From CAWKOH01 sp963851245 (lineage in GTDB: Bacteria; Actinomycetota; Acidimicrobiia; Acidimicrobiales; Palsa-688), in assembly GCA_963851245.1 (NCBI GenBank), contig CAWKOH010000001.1, positions 186,001 through 250,000 of the forward strand: 64,000 bases of DNA, written 5' to 3'. Below the pieces are notes generated by a model. The model was not told the DNA's origin. It worked only from the letters and a program-made list of their open reading frames with translations, and did no database searches. This document shows positions 9,981 through 18,172 of the stretch, one piece after another (position 1 is the first letter of the stretch; each line of letters opens with the position of its first letter). The position numbers were made by a program, and so were the translations under genes.

Positions 9981-10218
9981 TCAGCCGGTACGGAACGGTC
10001 GAATGACCTCGGCCCCGAAATAGGCGATCCAGTCCTGGGCTTCGGGCACGCTGCGCCCCTGCCCGGAAATGCTGACCCAGGTCACACCGATCTCGGCCCG
10101 CCAGACCGTCGAAGCCGGCGTCGGAAGCGGACCGGACCAATGCCGCGTGGGCCTCGAGCGAGAGAAGATCAGGAGCCAAGGGCACCCACCGCCCCGGGAA
10201 GTAGTAAATGAACCGCAC
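9981..10218 (-). pseudogene. Luciferase-like oxidoreductase remnant with the middle deleted
   Basis: ATG 10218 begins MRFIYYFPGRWVPL and continues to ASDAGFDGL, like the N-terminus of a luciferase-like (F420-dependent) oxidoreductase. At about 10093-10106 the sequence shifts frame to AEIGVTWVSISG followed by FGAEVIRPFRTG and a stop at 9981, which matches the C-terminal strand and helix of the same family. About 200-220 internal codons are missing, so the product cannot fold as a TIM barrel. Confidence 0.65.
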
Positions 10219-10241
10219 GTCAGGTCCGGCGGTGCTCGAAA

Positions 10242-11180
10242 TCAGTCGCCGACAACGGGCGTCGATTCAATGGCCTGTCGGTTGTGTTCGCTCCAACTCG
10301 CGGTGTCGGTGACGACCCCGGAGCCGGTCGGGTCAAATATCGCATCCCAGTGCTCCGCTATCACCTCAGGCGTCACATCCAGGTCGGTGTGGACGTAGCC
10401 CGGGGTTTCGGCCATGAACAGGCGGGCGTAGCGTCTCATTCCGCCCATAATCGTCTCACCATTCACGGGGCACTGCTCATGGGCGAGCCAGGCGACGATG
10501 GGTGACACCAAAGCGGGATCGCGTTCCGGATCGGGATCGGGATCAGCGCCCTTCAGAGTCCGGGCCGCCATCATCCTGGTGTACGCCATCGGGGCAACGG
10601 CGTTGACCTTGATGTCCGCCTCGCCGGCCGCGGCCACCTGCGCGAGGGCTCGGGCCAGCCCCAATACTCCAGCCTTCGCGACACCGTACGCCGTCAGGTA
10701 TTCGGAGCCGAGGGCTCCGGTCGAGGTGGTGAAGACCATTCGACCGTAGCCCTGGGAGGTCATGCGCTCCCAGCAGGCCTGGGCCAGCAGGAAGCCGCCG
10801 CAGACGTGGACGTTGAGCTGCCTAGCCAGTTCGCCGGCGTCCATGGCGGGAAACTGGTCCACGGCGTAGATGCCGGCATTGTTGACCAGCACGTCGATGC
10901 GACCGAAGTTGGCGAGGGCGGTGTCGACTAGTTGCCGGACTCCATCGCCCGACGAGATGTCAGAGGAGTCGCATTCGGCCGAGCCTCCAGTGGCCCGGAT
11001 GAGATCAACGGTTTGCCGGGCCGGACCTTGGTCGTGGCCTCCTCCGTCCATCGCCACCCCGAGATCGTTCACAACCAGGTGCGCCCCGCGGGCTGCAAGT
11101 AGTCGAGCGTGAGCCCGGCCTATGCCGCGACCGGCACCCGTCACGATTGCTACCCGTCCGTCGAACCTGAGCTCTTCCAT
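10242..11180 (-). CDS. Short-chain dehydrogenase/reductase, MFE-2-like
   Basis: A 312-residue SDR with TGAGRGIG, VNDLGV, NNAGIY and YGVAK. The sequence VVNDLGVAMDGGGHDQGPA, with an insertion after beta-2, is characteristic of the (3R)-hydroxyacyl-CoA dehydrogenase branch related to the SDR part of peroxisomal multifunctional enzyme 2. It may oxidise a 3-hydroxyacyl-CoA in beta-oxidation; this is inferred from family resemblance. The next gene upstream on the same strand is a TetR regulator, 53 bases away. Confidence 0.85.
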   Translation of the reverse strand: MEELRFDGRVAIVTGAGRGIGRAHARLLAARGAHLVVNDLGVAMDGGGHDQGPARQTVDLIRATGGSAECDSSDISSGDGVRQLVDTALANFGRIDVLVNNAGIYAVDQFPAMDAGELARQLNVHVCGGFLLAQACWERMTSQGYGRMVFTTSTGALGSEYLTAYGVAKAGVLGLARALAQVAAAGEADIKVNAVAPMAYTRMMAARTLKGADPDPDPERDPALVSPIVAWLAHEQCPVNGETIMGGMRRYARLFMAETPGYVHTDLDVTPEVIAEHWDAIFDPTGSGVVTDTASWSEHNRQAIESTPVVGD

Positions 11181-11233
11181 GACTGCTGCGTAAACCTATG
11201 GCGACGCCGGCCCGTTTTGACCGCAGCTGCCAC

Positions 11234-11875
11234 TCATGGAGCGAACTCAGCCAGCATCCCGGCCAGCAGCGTCAGTGAATCGTCGATCAGCTTGTCGGCC
11301 TCCGACTCGCCCCGGCATTTCGGGAACTCCAGGCAGACGGCTCGGAGCGCCCCGCTCACGAGAACGGCGGCGGTGCGGACGAGGCGAGGGTCATATTCGG
11401 AAAGCAGAGCCCGGTTCTGCCGTTCCCAGCTACGGTCCGCCGCTCGGATCACCGCGTCGAACCCTGCGGGCGTGTCCCGGCTGTGAACCATCGGAAGAAT
11501 GTCCCTGGCCGACCAGGCTCCGCACAGGTAGGCGCGAGTACCGATCAGAAGAAGCTCCTTGCCGGATGCGCCCGACCGGCGGGCGTCGGCGACGGCAGCC
11601 CGGGTGTGAGACTCCTGGGAGGCCTGGTACTCGTTCCAGAGCGTGAGGAAAATCTGCTTCTTGCTGCCAAAGTGATAATAGGGCAGTCCCACGCTCGTAC
11701 CGGCACAGCGCACTATGTCAGAGATCGAGGTGGCCGTGTAACCCTGGACCGAAAACAGCTGGCGGGCCGCGTCCAGAATGGACTGGCGCGAAACAGCCGC
11801 TTTGACAGCTGTCGGAGAATCCTCGCCGTTGGGCGCCAGGGCCGCCTTGACATCGCCCTGGACAGTCCTCGCCAC
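11234..11875 (-). CDS. TetR-family transcriptional regulator
   Basis: A 213-residue regulator starting at GTG 11875. The N-terminal helix-turn-helix is seen in SILDAARQLFSVQGY, TATSISDIVRCAGTSVG and LPYYHFGSKKQIF. The rest is an all-helical ligand-binding domain. It closely resembles the TetR at 23811-24467 through the HTH and the first ligand-domain helices. It lies upstream of the SDR at 10242 on the same strand and is divergent from the VOC gene at 12007, both plausible targets. Confidence 0.9.
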   Translation of the reverse strand: MARTVQGDVKAALAPNGEDSPTAVKAAVSRQSILDAARQLFSVQGYTATSISDIVRCAGTSVGLPYYHFGSKKQIFLTLWNEYQASQESHTRAAVADARRSGASGKELLLIGTRAYLCGAWSARDILPMVHSRDTPAGFDAVIRAADRSWERQNRALLSEYDPRLVRTAAVLVSGALRAVCLEFPKCRGESEADKLIDDSLTLLAGMLAEFAP

Positions 11876-11932
11876 GAACGAAGCCTACTATGGCGAGCCC
11901 TTGACCTGCCGTGGTTGCGTCGCCGGCGTATG

Positions 11933-11961
11933 TTGACGGCGATTAGTCGATATGGTAGTTT
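11933..11961 (+). promoter_or_regulatory. Candidate promoter of the VOC gene
   Basis: TTGACG (11933-11938), a 17-base spacer and TAGTTT (11956-11961) match a primary-sigma promoter in the plus direction, about 45 bases before ATG 12007. This is a sequence match only. Confidence 0.4.
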
Positions 11962-12006
11962 CCACGACTGAAGGACGTTCAGCCGTATTCGAAACGGGGG
12001 TCCGAA

Positions 12007-12402
12007 ATGGCCAAGTTAAGGCACGTAGCCATCAAGTGCGACGATCTCCACTGGGCGGCCAAGTTCTACTCGGAGTTGTTCGAGATGGAAGAGGTCGGGC
12101 GGGCGGGCGACGTGGACAAGTCCGGGGCCGTCTACCTCAGCGACGGCACCGTCAACGTGGCCCTGATCAAGGTTGACAAGGAGTACGTCAACGGGAAGAT
12201 CGAGGGCCTCAACCATGTCGGTCTTGTCGTCAAGGACATGGACAAGGCGGTAGCCCGGGCCAAGGACCTTGGTGTGGAAGCCCTCGTCGATCCGACCGAC
12301 CAGGCCGCCGACGTCACCTGGGAGATGAAGATGCGGACCCCCGATGGGGTCTACTTCGACTTCTCGACCCACGGTTGGCCCGGTATCTCCGGCCTCGACT
12401 AG
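12007..12402 (+). CDS. VOC-fold protein
   Basis: A 131-residue glyoxalase-superfamily protein: MAKLRHVAIKCDDLHWAAKF, a central LNHVGLVVKDMDKAVARAK and an unusual C-terminal end, FSTHGWPGISGLD. The two betaalphabetabetabeta modules give one metal site. A close paralogue is encoded at 61105-61605, with the same opening and the same GWPGISGLD ending, so the two belong to one subfamily. The reaction is unknown. It is divergent from the TetR gene at 11234 and stands alone. Confidence 0.82.
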   Translation: MAKLRHVAIKCDDLHWAAKFYSELFEMEEVGRAGDVDKSGAVYLSDGTVNVALIKVDKEYVNGKIEGLNHVGLVVKDMDKAVARAKDLGVEALVDPTDQAADVTWEMKMRTPDGVYFDFSTHGWPGISGLD

Positions 12403-12741
12403 GCGCCAGGGTCCACTCTCGTTGGCCCGAGTTGGCGTCGGCCGTCAAGTAGAACTCGGCGCTGGCCGGGGCTGTGCGATACGGCGTAACGAGCCGGTCT
12501 CAGCCGTCCAGCCATCTGTCCTCGAGCACGAGCACCTGGATGTGGCGATAAAACCGAGCTGATCGCCCGTTGCGATGGCAGGCTGCCTTTCAGTGCCTGG
12601 TCGCTGGATATTTGGGCCAGCTCCCATGTGGGGCTGCAGTGTCCGCCACCTGGTTGACCTTTCCTAGCAGGCGCGGCAGGGCTCCGGCTTGCACGAGCCC
12701 CTAATCCGTCATTCCTGTCAAAGATAGCTTAGTTATCATGG
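12403..12741. other. Intergenic stretch without a visible gene
   Basis: About 340 bases between the VOC gene and a truncated amidohydrolase. I see no credible coding frame or RNA gene. Its right end carries the TCAAAGATAG motif (12718-12727) and an imperfect dyad GATA-N7-TATC (12723-12737) abutting the start of the next gene. Because that gene lacks its usual N-terminus, part of this stretch may be a deletion scar. Confidence 0.5.
12718..12727 (+). promoter_or_regulatory. Candidate operator copy (TCAAAGATAG)
   Basis: Exact decamer match to 2280-2289, here 15-24 bases before the start codon of the amidohydrolase. A dyad GATA-N7-TATC overlaps its right side. The role is inferred from recurrence in promoter regions. 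Confidence 0.35.
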
Positions 12742-13581
12742 ATGAGTGACCGGCCCAGCCGGCCCTGGGTCTCCGGTTATCGCGAAGGTTTGCGAGATCG
12801 GTTGCCTCACCTGATGCACGCGGGACAGACCAACACCAACGAGATGGCCATCCTGGAAATGGCCGAGGCGGGGATCGACGCCGCCCTTCTCTCGCCTGTC
12901 GGGGTCTACGGCGCTGACAACAGTTACGAGTTCGAAGGAGTCGCAAGGTTCCCTCGCAAGTTCAGGGTGGTCGGCTGGGTCGACTGGCTGGCTGAAGATC
13001 TCGAGGAGCGGCTGGCCGAGAGTGCCACCAGGGGCCTGGTGGGTGTTCGTGTGCCAGAGATGCGAAACGCGGCGCGGCACGAGAAGGGCGAATTCGACCG
13101 CCTCCTCGAGGCGTGTCAAGAGCTGGGCCTGGTGGTGTCAGTGATGTTCGTTCACCCCATCCCCGGCGCCATGATCACCATGTTCGAGAAGTATCCGGGC
13201 ATCAATTTCGTCGCCGGCCACTTGGGTCTGGATGTCTCTCCCCCAGTCGTGGGTTCGGTTCCGGACGACGCATTCGAGAAGCTGCCGCCGGTCCTCGAGC
13301 TGGCGCGGCTCGAGAACCTGCATCTGAACCTCACTGGGACACCGTCGATGTCTCGTGAGTCGTATCCATTTCGGGACATATGGCCAGCTGTCCAACGCGT
13401 CGTGGAGACTTATGGTGCCGATCGGGTGATGTGGGGAAGCGACTACACCCGGACGGCCGGCCTGCACAGTTATTGGGACGCTACCCGTTACCTTCGCGAG
13501 GTACCGGGCCTGGCGGAAACCGAACTCACGAAGATCTACGGCGCAACGCTCCGGCGGGTCTTCAACTGGCGCGACACCTGA
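12742..13581 (+). CDS. Amidohydrolase (TIM-barrel), N-terminal metal motif missing
   Basis: A 279-residue member of the amidohydrolase-2 family. It has GVRVPEMRN, the strand ending in SVMFVH, FVAGHLGLD and the C-terminal VMWGSDYTR, where the final Asp binds metal. The usual N-terminal D-x-H-x-H segment is absent: the protein starts at MSDRPSRPWVSGYREGLR, which corresponds to a point about 20-25 residues into relatives. A TAG at 12730 blocks any upstream extension in frame. It may be inactive, or truncated by deletion. The upstream ATG at 12738 gives only three codons. Confidence 0.75.
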   Translation: MSDRPSRPWVSGYREGLRDRLPHLMHAGQTNTNEMAILEMAEAGIDAALLSPVGVYGADNSYEFEGVARFPRKFRVVGWVDWLAEDLEERLAESATRGLVGVRVPEMRNAARHEKGEFDRLLEACQELGLVVSVMFVHPIPGAMITMFEKYPGINFVAGHLGLDVSPPVVGSVPDDAFEKLPPVLELARLENLHLNLTGTPSMSRESYPFRDIWPAVQRVVETYGADRVMWGSDYTRTAGLHSYWDATRYLREVPGLAETELTKIYGATLRRVFNWRDT

Positions 13582-13599
13582 TCGGCCACTCATGAGCGC

Positions 13600-13626
13600 G
13601 CCCGGGCCCGGGCTGATCCGGGATCA
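13600..13626. terminator. Two adjacent palindromes between convergent genes
   Basis: GCCCGGGCCCGGGC (13600-13613) is a perfect 14-base palindrome. It is followed directly by TGATCC-G-GGATCA (13614-13626), whose right arm contains the stop codon of the minus-strand gene. The position between two converging genes suggests a bidirectional terminator. No U-tract follows, as is common in high-GC actinobacteria. Confidence 0.4.
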
Positions 13627-14148
13627 ATCGTCGGACCGTTCAGCTCCGAGGTCTTCGGCGCCGGAGGCGCCGGCGATTCGACAGAACATGCTCTGAGCGG
13701 CATCTGTTGCCTCTACGAGTCGATCCCCGTACACGCCCTGGGGAACGAAAACCAGGCTGAGGCTCTCTCCATCGGAGAGCGTCACCTGGACGCGCCCGTG
13801 GGACCTCGGCGTCGATCGAGAGTTCCGGTAGCTTTGAATCCCACCGGCGAGGTCGATGATCCCGGGTCTCAGCTCGTCGAATCCGATATCTGCCGAGTGG
13901 TAGAGGAAGGCTTTGCCTGATCGGTAGGCCGGGCCTTCGGACGTGACCACGTACACGAGCTGGGTGATCGTAAGGAGGTATTTTGCGGATCGGACGACCG
14001 ACCCCTCCTGAATCTGAGGCGGCCCTATTGAGAGATTCCCCCTGGACATCGGAGGAGCGCCACCCGCCGCTCTGAGGAGCAGTTCGTTCACGCGCCCCTG
14101 GCATCGGGCCCGTACCTCGTCCCTCTTCCGTTTGTCGCGCCATCCCAT
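13624..14148 (-). CDS. Hypothetical protein, PH-like domain suspected
   Basis: A 174-residue protein with a basic N-terminus (MGWRDKRKRDEVRARCQGRV) and a beta-rich middle. SAKYLLTITQLVYVVTSEGP, then ADIGFDELRPGIIDL and RVQVTLSDGESLSLVFVPQG, follow the strand pattern of bacterial PH-like domains. There is no signal peptide or membrane segment. I do not recognise a specific family. It is not in an operon: the convergent neighbour is the amidohydrolase and upstream is noncoding DNA. Confidence 0.6.
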   Translation of the reverse strand: MGWRDKRKRDEVRARCQGRVNELLLRAAGGAPPMSRGNLSIGPPQIQEGSVVRSAKYLLTITQLVYVVTSEGPAYRSGKAFLYHSADIGFDELRPGIIDLAGGIQSYRNSRSTPRSHGRVQVTLSDGESLSLVFVPQGVYGDRLVEATDAAQSMFCRIAGASGAEDLGAERSDD

Positions 14149-14594
14149 CGTTCAAACACTACGGACCGGGTGGGCGCTGAGGTGGGCAAATAGGGAGTAC
14201 CTGGACTTGTGCCCGCCGAGACCACCGGCGGTCCGATCGCCTCCGGACTGGACGCGAGCGGGATCACCCCAGCCGCCCCTCCTCCCCGCCCTGTTGTGTG
14301 GGCGTACTCTATTGGTCGAAGACCCCTACCCCACCTGGGGTTTCGCTCTGCGGAGAGCGGGGGATTGACCCCCGGACCCCTGTTAGAGGTCAACTCATTA
14401 GGTCGACGCCGACCGCCCCGGCCAGGGCCATCGAGCGGCGGAAAGCCACCCGAATATCGAACCTCCCGCCACGAACGGCTAACTATTTACCACGGCAACA
14501 CCGCCGAGGCCTGGTCTATACAGGGCTACCAACCGACCCGGCCTGCTCAAGGCTCATCCCTCCTGAGCCGATGTTATGCCTCTGGAGGTTCGGG
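14149..14594. other. Noncoding stretch holding a tRNA-like fragment
   Basis: About 450 bases between the hypothetical protein and the GGDEF-EAL gene. The open frame here continues into the GGDEF-EAL gene but shows no recognisable domain, and the better start of that gene is at 14595. The notable content is the 3' half of a serine-type tRNA on the minus strand (14347-14399). Confidence 0.5.
14347..14399 (-). other. 3'-half fragment of a tRNA-Ser-like gene
   Basis: Read on the minus strand the segment gives CTAA (end of an anticodon loop), TGAGT (3' anticodon stem), a long variable arm GACCTC-TAACA-GGGGTC (six pairs), a T-arm GGGGG-TCAAT-CCCCC with a shortened loop, acceptor strand GCTCTCC, G and CA. 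A long variable arm plus a discriminator G fits tRNA-Ser(GCU). Similarity stops inside the anticodon loop and no 5' half follows. It is therefore not a working tRNA; an old attachment-site copy or pseudo-tRNA is most likely. Confidence 0.5.
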
Positions 14595-16931
14595 GTGTCG
14601 CCACAGCAGACCGCGTGGAAATGGGCAGCTACCGGCGGCCTGGCGGCCACGGCCGGATACTTCATCCTGCCCGGCCCGACCAGCCAGAACATCGCCTACG
14701 TCCTGATTGGGCTGGCCTCGGTCGCGGCCATCGCCTGGGCCCTCCGGATACACCATCCTTTCGATCGGCTGAGCTGGTGCCTTCTTCTGGCGGGCAACCT
14801 GTGCTCGGTGATCGGCGACGCAATCGAGAACATCGGCTACAACCTGGTGCTGCACCGGCCGATACCTTTTCCGTCGATTGCAGACGCCTTCTATCTGGCC
14901 GCCTACCCCTTCCTCTTCGCCGGCATTGCACGACTGTGCCGGTCCCCGGCCCAACGGGGAAGCCGGGAGAACTACGCCGACGCGGCCATCTTGTCGATCG
15001 GCGCCCTGGCTCTGTCCTGGCACTTCCTCATGGGGTCTTACCTGCACGACGACACTATGAGCGGATTCGGGAAGCTCGTGATCATGGCCTACCCGGTCAT
15101 GGACCTGGGGATCCTGTTCATAGTGATCAGGTCGCTCCTGTTTGGTGGCGCCCGCCTGCCATTCCAGAAGATCCTGGCCTTGTCCATGACCTCGATGCTC
15201 GTCGCCGATTTCACCTACGACGTCCTGGTACTTCACGGCGGGTACGCGATCGGTGACGCCGTCGATGCCGGCTGGCTGCTGAACTACGTGCTGGTCGGCG
15301 TGGCCGCCCTCCACCCGTCCATGGCCGGCCCGCGGGCCGAGACCGTCCACCAGTTCGAGGCTCGCCGGCGCATACCCCTGCTGGCCCTGGCTGGCTTTAT
15401 AGCCCCGGGCATCCTGCTGGTCGGGAGCCTCACCGGCGCAGCGGTCGACGTGCCCGTGATCGCCGCTACGTCCATCGTGCTGTTTCTGCTCATCTCGGTC
15501 CGGATGTCCTGGCTGTTTGACCGGGTTCGGGCCCAGGCCATCCAGGCGCAAACCGATGCCGCCGCTCTGGCTGAAGCATTGCGGGTCCGCGAGTCGCTTG
15601 AATTCGACCTGCGCCATCAAGCCTTTCACGACTCCTTGACCGGCTTGGCCAACCGTTCCTTGCTGCACGATCGCATCCAGCACGCCCTGGCCGCGACAGA
15701 CCGCTCCGAAGGGCTGGTGGCGATCTGCTTGTGCGACCTCGACGGCTTCAAGATGGTCAACGACAGCCTCGGGCATCAATATGGCGATCACCTGCTGACA
15801 GTGGCCAGCAAGCGACTGACGTCGATCGTGCGCAAGGCTGACACGGTGGCCCGCCTCGGGGGCGATGAGTTCGCGGTCCTGATGGATGCGGCCGAGTCCA
15901 GGGAGGCGGCGGCCGAGATAGCGGAGCGAATCGTCGATGTTCTCCGCGAGCCGGTGGAAATCGACGGTCACCAACTAGGCATGTCGGCCAGCGTGGGGCT
16001 CGCCTTCGGGCAGCCCGGCAAGACACCTGAAGAGCTTCTCAGTGAAGCCGACACGGCAATGTACGAGGCGAAGGCCAAAGGCAAGGCCCGCTGGGAGGTC
16101 TTTCAGCCATCCATGCACGTGCGCACCCGGCAGCGCCTGAACCTCGTAAATGCTTTTCGCGGCTCGCTGCAACGATCCGAATTCTTTCTCGAGTACCAGC
16201 CTCAGTTCGGCTTGTCTGATGGCCAGCTGATCGGATTCGAGGCTCTGCTGCGGTGGGATCACCCCGACCTCGGTCGCGTCGAGCCGGACCACTTCGTCTC
16301 CCTGGCCGAGGAAACCGGATTCATCGTCCCGCTCGGCCGCTGGGTCCTCGAGACAGCTTGCGACCAGATGGCGAACTGGATCTCGTGCTTTGCTACCTCG
16401 GTCACTATGGCGGTCAACCTGTCTGCCCGGCAGGTCCAGGACCGAAACCTCTGCGACGACATTCGAACCACGCTGGCGATGACCGGGCTGCCCGCTGACC
16501 AACTCGTCCTGGAGTTCACCGAGAGCACACTCCTGGACGACACCGAGGAGACCAGGGCCATGCTCGCCCAGCTCAACGCCATCGGCGTAAAGCTGGCGCT
16601 GGACGACTTCGGTACCGGGTACTCGTCGCTCGCCTACCTGCGCCGCTACCCGCTCGATGTTTTGAAGATCGACAAGTCATTCGTGGAAGCCCTCGGTGCT
16701 CCTGGCGACCAGGCGACCGCGCTCACGGCCACCATCATCCAGTTCGCCCGGACACTCGGACTCCACACCGTGGCCGAGGGGATCGAGCATCAGCACCAAC
16801 ACCAGGTGCTTGCGGATCTTGGCTGCGATACCGGCCAGGGGCGCCTGCTGTCCGACCCCTTGGGCAAGGGTCAGGCCGCGGCTTTGCTCGCCGGCGGCAT
16901 CCCGGCAAGAAGAGAGGTCCCTTCTGCGTAG
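14595..16931 (+). CDS. Membrane GGDEF-EAL cyclic-di-GMP protein
   Basis: From GTG 14595 (GGAGG six bases upstream) the protein has 778 residues. About 300 residues of repeated hydrophobic segments form 8-10 membrane helices and a likely sensory module. Next comes a diguanylate cyclase domain with the intact signature LGGDEFAVL near residue 421, then an EAL phosphodiesterase domain with FEALLRW near residue 547 and DDFGTGYSSLAYL. Both catalytic signatures are intact, so it could make and degrade c-di-GMP. It stands alone. The frame extends upstream to 14298, but that part crosses the tRNA-like fragment and shows no domain. Confidence 0.92.
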   Translation: MSPQQTAWKWAATGGLAATAGYFILPGPTSQNIAYVLIGLASVAAIAWALRIHHPFDRLSWCLLLAGNLCSVIGDAIENIGYNLVLHRPIPFPSIADAFYLAAYPFLFAGIARLCRSPAQRGSRENYADAAILSIGALALSWHFLMGSYLHDDTMSGFGKLVIMAYPVMDLGILFIVIRSLLFGGARLPFQKILALSMTSMLVADFTYDVLVLHGGYAIGDAVDAGWLLNYVLVGVAALHPSMAGPRAETVHQFEARRRIPLLALAGFIAPGILLVGSLTGAAVDVPVIAATSIVLFLLISVRMSWLFDRVRAQAIQAQTDAAALAEALRVRESLEFDLRHQAFHDSLTGLANRSLLHDRIQHALAATDRSEGLVAICLCDLDGFKMVNDSLGHQYGDHLLTVASKRLTSIVRKADTVARLGGDEFAVLMDAAESREAAAEIAERIVDVLREPVEIDGHQLGMSASVGLAFGQPGKTPEELLSEADTAMYEAKAKGKARWEVFQPSMHVRTRQRLNLVNAFRGSLQRSEFFLEYQPQFGLSDGQLIGFEALLRWDHPDLGRVEPDHFVSLAEETGFIVPLGRWVLETACDQMANWISCFATSVTMAVNLSARQVQDRNLCDDIRTTLAMTGLPADQLVLEFTESTLLDDTEETRAMLAQLNAIGVKLALDDFGTGYSSLAYLRRYPLDVLKIDKSFVEALGAPGDQATALTATIIQFARTLGLHTVAEGIEHQHQHQVLADLGCDTGQGRLLSDPLGKGQAAALLAGGIPARREVPSA

Positions 16932-16955
16932 GGCGCGGAGGTTGCGGCCGGGCGG

Positions 16956-17597
16956 CTACTGCGCTCGACGCCGCTGTTCATGTTTCCCCTCCTCCCTGGG
17001 ATCTGCATGGATACCCAGGATGGTTCCCTCGATGGGGCCGACTATCTGCGTTAGCTGTGGATCAACGATGTACACCGGGCTCTCAGCGTCGAAGAACCGG
17101 TCGACCAGGCCCCAGTGGATCGGGTGGGTCATGTACTCACCGGTCAGACCGTCGAGGTCGTCGTACTCCTGCTCCCACACGTGGGTGAAGGCCTTGGGGC
17201 CTTCGACGAAGGAGACCGGGCTGAGAGCCCAGCTGCGGATCGTGGTGATGTACTTCGGGAACAGGAGCAGCTCCTGTTCCAGCTGTCGGGCCAGGTCCGG
17301 GAAACCGTGCGGCATGACCCGGAACAGCAGACCTCTCCATATCCCGGGGGTGTTCGGGCCCGGACCCATGCGGCTCACACGGTAACCCACGGAGGTGACA
17401 CGTGCGCCTTCGAGCGCTGGCGCGACCACCGCTCGCCACGCCGGTGCCAGCGGCGCCGCCAGGGCTTCAGATTCTGTGCGAAACGCCATCCTCCACACCA
17501 CGTCGCCGGCGTTGATCACCCCCACCGGCGAGACGGCCGCCGCCCACGAGCCAGCCACGCCGGGCAATTCCGACCCGGCATTTCGAAGAGTCGCCAC
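16956..17597 (-). CDS. Ferredoxin-fold (Dabb/EthD-like) protein
   Basis: A 213-residue protein starting at GTG 17597. Its second half has a stress-responsive alpha/beta-barrel look (SFVEGPKAFTHVWEQEYDDL, then YMTHPIHWGLVDRFFDAESP and YIVDPQLTQI). The first half may hold a related degenerate repeat. Such dimeric folds often accompany catabolic or polyketide enzymes. It is 65 bases downstream of the 17663-18004 gene on the same strand. No Shine-Dalgarno is obvious, so the start is uncertain, and the function is unknown. Confidence 0.6.
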   Translation of the reverse strand: MATLRNAGSELPGVAGSWAAAVSPVGVINAGDVVWRMAFRTESEALAAPLAPAWRAVVAPALEGARVTSVGYRVSRMGPGPNTPGIWRGLLFRVMPHGFPDLARQLEQELLLFPKYITTIRSWALSPVSFVEGPKAFTHVWEQEYDDLDGLTGEYMTHPIHWGLVDRFFDAESPVYIVDPQLTQIVGPIEGTILGIHADPREEGKHEQRRRAQ

Positions 17598-17662
17598 GAC
17601 GTCGTCGGCTTTCGACCACGCGGTCGGAGGGCAGCATGACTATTCGCAGGACGGCGAACACG

Positions 17663-18004
17663 TCACCGCTCCAGCGGCTGGTCACTGAGCATGGTGCGCT
17701 TGCGGCTCACGGTCATCCGGTCGCTCTCCTGCCACCAGGCATGCTTCTCGAAGCGTTCGTCGTCGCCGTTGGGCAAGCGGCTGAGACGCATCGACCACCA
17801 CCCGGCCACCTCGTCGACGGACCACAGGTAATAGAGAGTGGTCGGCAGCTCGTCTAAGTCACGCAGCGGCGGGCTCTGCCACGCACCCTGCAGGCGCATA
17901 CCGCGCCGCTCGGCGCCGGGCATGTAGCGCTCCCCGTAGGCAGACCGGTACACCCCTGCCAGGCCAGCTTTCACCACTACCTCGTCCAGGATCAATACGC
18001 GCAC
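17663..18004 (-). CDS. Small hypothetical protein, ferredoxin-fold suspected
   Basis: About 113 residues from GTG 18004, which sits at good distance behind GAGGGGG; an earlier GTG at 18013 overlaps that ribosome site. It begins VRVLILDEVVV, has AYGERYMPGAERRGMRLQG and TLYYLWSVDEVAGWWSMRL, and ends with a charged tail. The pattern recalls NIPSNAP/Dabb-type proteins of catabolic clusters, but I cannot assign a family. It is divergent from the broken VOC gene at 18173 and upstream of the ferredoxin-fold gene at 16956-17597. Confidence 0.6.
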   Translation of the reverse strand: MRVLILDEVVVKAGLAGVYRSAYGERYMPGAERRGMRLQGAWQSPPLRDLDELPTTLYYLWSVDEVAGWWSMRLSRLPNGDDERFEKHAWWQESDRMTVSRKRTMLSDQPLER

Positions 18005-18172
18005 GTGCCGCACCCCCCTCGCTCAGCCATGTGACCTCCGATTGCCCTCGATGACACCACGGCTCTTCAAGCCGCTGGAGACCACATAAGGGCACCCATG
18101 GGGGGACAGGCTAACAACCGGCTCACGACCTAGCGTTTCCACTAAGTTCCACTGAAAGGAGTCTGCACGACG

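Noticed and set aside
14347..14399. Functional tRNA-Ser gene
   Set aside because: The 5' half is missing and the T-loop is shortened; only a 3' fragment is present.
14298..14594. N-terminal extension of the GGDEF-EAL protein
   Set aside because: The 99 codons cross the tRNA-like fragment and lack any domain, while GTG 14595 has a strong Shine-Dalgarno.
14574..15974. 466-codon minus-strand frame opposite the GGDEF-EAL gene
   Set aside because: Rich in Gln, Gly, His and Asp, with no motif; it mirrors the well-supported plus-strand gene.
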